From the NCBI GenBank assembly GCA_025938035.1, contig JAICQE010000086.1, positions 1 to 17,576 of the forward strand: a stretch of 17,576 nucleotides of DNA, read 5' to 3'. Both the position numbers and the translations under genes were made by a program. The notes beneath the pieces are model-generated. The model had not been told where the DNA came from. It saw nothing but the letters and a program-made list of their open reading frames with translations, and did no database searches. Below, piece after piece: positions 15,780 through 17,576 of this stretch. Source of the stretch: Vicinamibacteria bacterium (lineage in GTDB: Bacteria; Acidobacteriota; Vicinamibacteria; Vicinamibacterales; UBA2999). How positions within the stretch are numbered: the stretch's first letter is position 1; each line of letters opens with the position of its first letter.

Positions 15780-15880
15780 AGGGTGTAGGTTGTCGTAATC
15801 GATAGCGCTCACACCCAGGCACCGTCGCGCTGACGTACCCGGCTCGAGCCGTAATTCGGGTCGGACTGCTTACCGGACGG

Positions 15881-17576
15881 CTACTCGCCGCGCGCTCTCC
15901 AGTTCAAGATGAGCGAGATGGGCGCCGCGGTCTGTTCGACGACGCTGTCGACCAGGAATCGTTGACCCCTGTCCGTCACAATGTACTGCTGTTGTGCGAT
16001 GCTCAGGATATCGCCGACGTTTGCCTGAAAAAGCGGTTCGGCAGGGCCCGGCTGCATCGCGCGACCGTCGGGCCGCACGGAGATCGGCACAGCCGTTAGC
16101 ATTCCCTCGAGCGTCAGGTAGAACAGTTCTCGTCCGTCCTCTCGCCATCGCGCCTGGGCGCCACCAGCGATTGAGATACGCATGCGTTCACCCGGCCCTG
16201 GAAACGGCTCCACATAGACCTCGTGGCGCCCATCGCGGTTGGAGTGATACGCGATCCAATTGCCGTCTGGCGAGAACTGGGCATCGCGTTCCTCGAACTG
16301 TGATTGCACGACGGGAAAGGCGTTGCCGGGCTTCCCATCGCGGTCGAGTGGCAGCGCCCAGATGTCGATATCGAAGTTCGCAGCCACCGTGCGAAACAGG
16401 AGGTGGCTACCGTTCCTATTCCTCGACCAATCCGTCGGCTGCTTGCTCTGCGCCGTCCGCAGCAGCAGCCTGGCCGGCGTGCCGTCCAGGCGCTTTTCGA
16501 ACATCTGGAATGCGCCATCGACGAGTGAGGCGTAGACGATGCGATCCCCGTCCGGCGACCACACTGGCGCGATGTCCGGTTGCGGATCGTCGGTGAAACG
16601 CGCGGGTGTCCCCCGATTCACGTCAAAGATCGAGATATCGGTATTGCCTGCAAAGGTGCTCTGGATCGCGAGACGCCCATCACGGGAGATCGATGCATAA
16701 GACGGACGCGCGGCCGCGGGTGCGATGCGCCGAAGCTGCCTGCCCGCACGGTCAACCAGGGCGAACTGCCGTTGTACGCCCGATTGGCCCGTCCGGTAGA
16801 CAATCGTTCCTGTCGCCGAAGCGGACATGGCAGGCAGGCCCGCGGCGGCCTCGGTGATCACTCCGTCTGCCACCGCCACGCCCTCGCCCACGAGCGTCAT
16901 CGTTTCTGGATCGAACTCGCGCGCAAGCAGCTTCGATCCCTGCAGGTACAACAGGTGGCGCGGTGGCGCCAGGACGGCTGGTGCATCGGCGGCGAGGAGA
17001 CGTCGAATCGTCGTCGTGCCGAGCTCACCCAGGTAAATCCCGCTGACGTCTGGAGAGCCAGTCGCATACAACAGGAACCGCCGGCCGTCCGGCAGGAACA
17101 CCGGCGCGCGGTGCCCCGTCTGTCCGGGGAGCAATTCAGTGACCAGCGTCAGTGGTGCTCCGTCGACCGATGTGCGAAAGATCGGGCTGTCCGTCACGAT
17201 CGGATGCAGGATCACGCCATTGCGGTTCCATGTCGCACCCGCCGGCACAATCGCTCTCGACAGGTCACGCACTACTTCGTTCTCGATGTCGATTCGTTTT
17301 ATCCGGCTTTCAGCGAAGAACCCGATCGATCGACTGTCGGGTGCCCAGAATGGAAGCGAGGCGTTATTGGTTCCGGGCAGCTGACGGAATTCAAACGAGT
17401 GCATCCACCGCAGCCACAACTGCGAGCGTCCACCTTTGGTGGCGACGAAAACGATGGCGCGGCCGTCTGGCGAGACAGCACTCGACACCGGATCGGTTGT
17501 CGGCGGAGTCGGAATGTAAAACCGCCCTTCAGAAGCCGCCGGGGCACGCGAGGGTTCCCGCACGAACGTACTTGTC
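15881..17576 (-). CDS. PD40/TolB-like beta-propeller protein, probably the C-terminal part of a Ser/Thr kinase fusion (5' end off window)
   Basis: 565 codons are open to the right edge with no stop, so the GTG at 17563 need not be the start and the gene is 5'-truncated. The visible part is a six-or-more-bladed propeller of PD40 repeats, each with an SPDG-like turn: VSPDGRAIVFVA, APDSRSIGFFA, LPDGRRFLLYA, SRDGRLAIQS, SPDGDRIVYAS and SPDGNWIAYHSNRDG. The N-terminal visible segment GRFYIPTPP and the end LILNWRARGE are typical of acidobacterial proteins that fuse a PknB-type kinase, a membrane helix and such a propeller. The kinase domain itself is not in the window, so that part is inferred. The propeller would lie outside the cytoplasm and may sense a ligand or protein. 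Not obviously linked to phosphate. Confidence 0.82.
   Translation of the reverse strand, partial: TSTFVREPSRAPAASEGRFYIPTPPTTDPVSSAVSPDGRAIVFVATKGGRSQLWLRWMHSFEFRQLPGTNNASLPFWAPDSRSIGFFAESRIKRIDIENEVVRDLSRAIVPAGATWNRNGVILHPIVTDSPIFRTSVDGAPLTLVTELLPGQTGHRAPVFLPDGRRFLLYATGSPDVSGIYLGELGTTTIRRLLAADAPAVLAPPRHLLYLQGSKLLAREFDPETMTLVGEGVAVADGVITEAAAGLPAMSASATGTIVYRTGQSGVQRQFALVDRAGRQLRRIAPAAARPSYASISRDGRLAIQSTFAGNTDISIFDVNRGTPARFTDDPQPDIAPVWSPDGDRIVYASLVDGAFQMFEKRLDGTPARLLLRTAQSKQPTDWSRNRNGSHLLFRTVAANFDIDIWALPLDRDGKPGNAFPVVQSQFEERDAQFSPDGNWIAYHSNRDGRHEVYVEPFPGPGERMRISIAGGAQARWREDGRELFYLTLEGMLTAVPISVRPDGRAMQPGPAEPLFQANVGDILSIAQQQYIVTDRGQRFLVDSVVEQTAAPISLILNWRARGE

Noticed and set aside
15840..15851. 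12-bp palindrome CGGCTCGAGCCG as an operator
   Set aside because: Perfect palindrome, but it lies downstream of the propeller gene's stop and after the tRNA, with no nearby gene start; may be incidental or part of a terminator.

Overview
The window looks like chromosomal DNA of a high-GC Acidobacteriota bacterium, possibly class Vicinamibacteria. This is an inference from gene content: an Oar-type TonB-dependent receptor with an N-terminal carboxypeptidase-regulatory domain, a C-terminal PD40/TolB-like propeller of the kind fused to Ser/Thr kinases in this phylum, and a small HEIGH-type zincin of a kind I associate with the phylum. No rRNA, CRISPR array, transposase or phage gene is visible. 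Genes are tightly packed and no gene-free gap exceeds about 210 bases.

Layout. 1-3518 (minus): phosphate transporter operon pstS-pstC-pstA-pstB, every junction a 4-base stop/start overlap; pstB runs off the left edge. 3519-3666: Pho-box-like promoter plus a 9-bp tandem repeat. 3667-4359 (minus): orphan PhoB-like response regulator. 4360-4569: divergent promoter region with two sets of 11-bp-spaced boxes. 4570-6072 (plus): family 2 glycosyltransferase and PHP-domain phosphoesterase, 6 bases apart. 6139-6405 (plus): unknown small protein. 6580-10434 (plus): TonB-dependent receptor, closed by a perfect 12-bp hairpin terminator shared with the convergent secreted zincin (10472-11209, minus). 11293-11937 (minus): DUF892 ferritin-like protein with a disordered charged tail. 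12151-12378 (plus): small winged-helix-like protein. 12431-13066 (plus): DUF1326 protein. 13090-15547 (minus): phoB-phoR two-component pair. 15679-15754 (plus): tRNA-Lys(CTT). 15881-17576 (minus): PD40 propeller protein, 5'-truncated by the right edge.

How it fits together. The locus is a phosphate-starvation (Pho) island: high-affinity phosphate uptake, two PhoB-type regulators and one PhoR-type kinase. The main new observation is a shared promoter architecture. Direct repeats of a GTNAC-type half-site (GTTAC/GTAAC/GTCAC, some GTTAA/TTAAC) recur every 11 bp, the spacing of the E. coli Pho box, ahead of pstS, the orphan regulator, the TonB receptor and the zincin; a weaker set precedes the glycosyltransferase. 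In the first three, a TACNGT -10-like hexamer begins exactly 22 bases after the last aligned half-site. This predicts that the receptor, the zincin and possibly the glycosyltransferase/PHP pair are co-regulated with phosphate uptake, and that pstS and the orphan regulator are made from essentially leaderless mRNAs.
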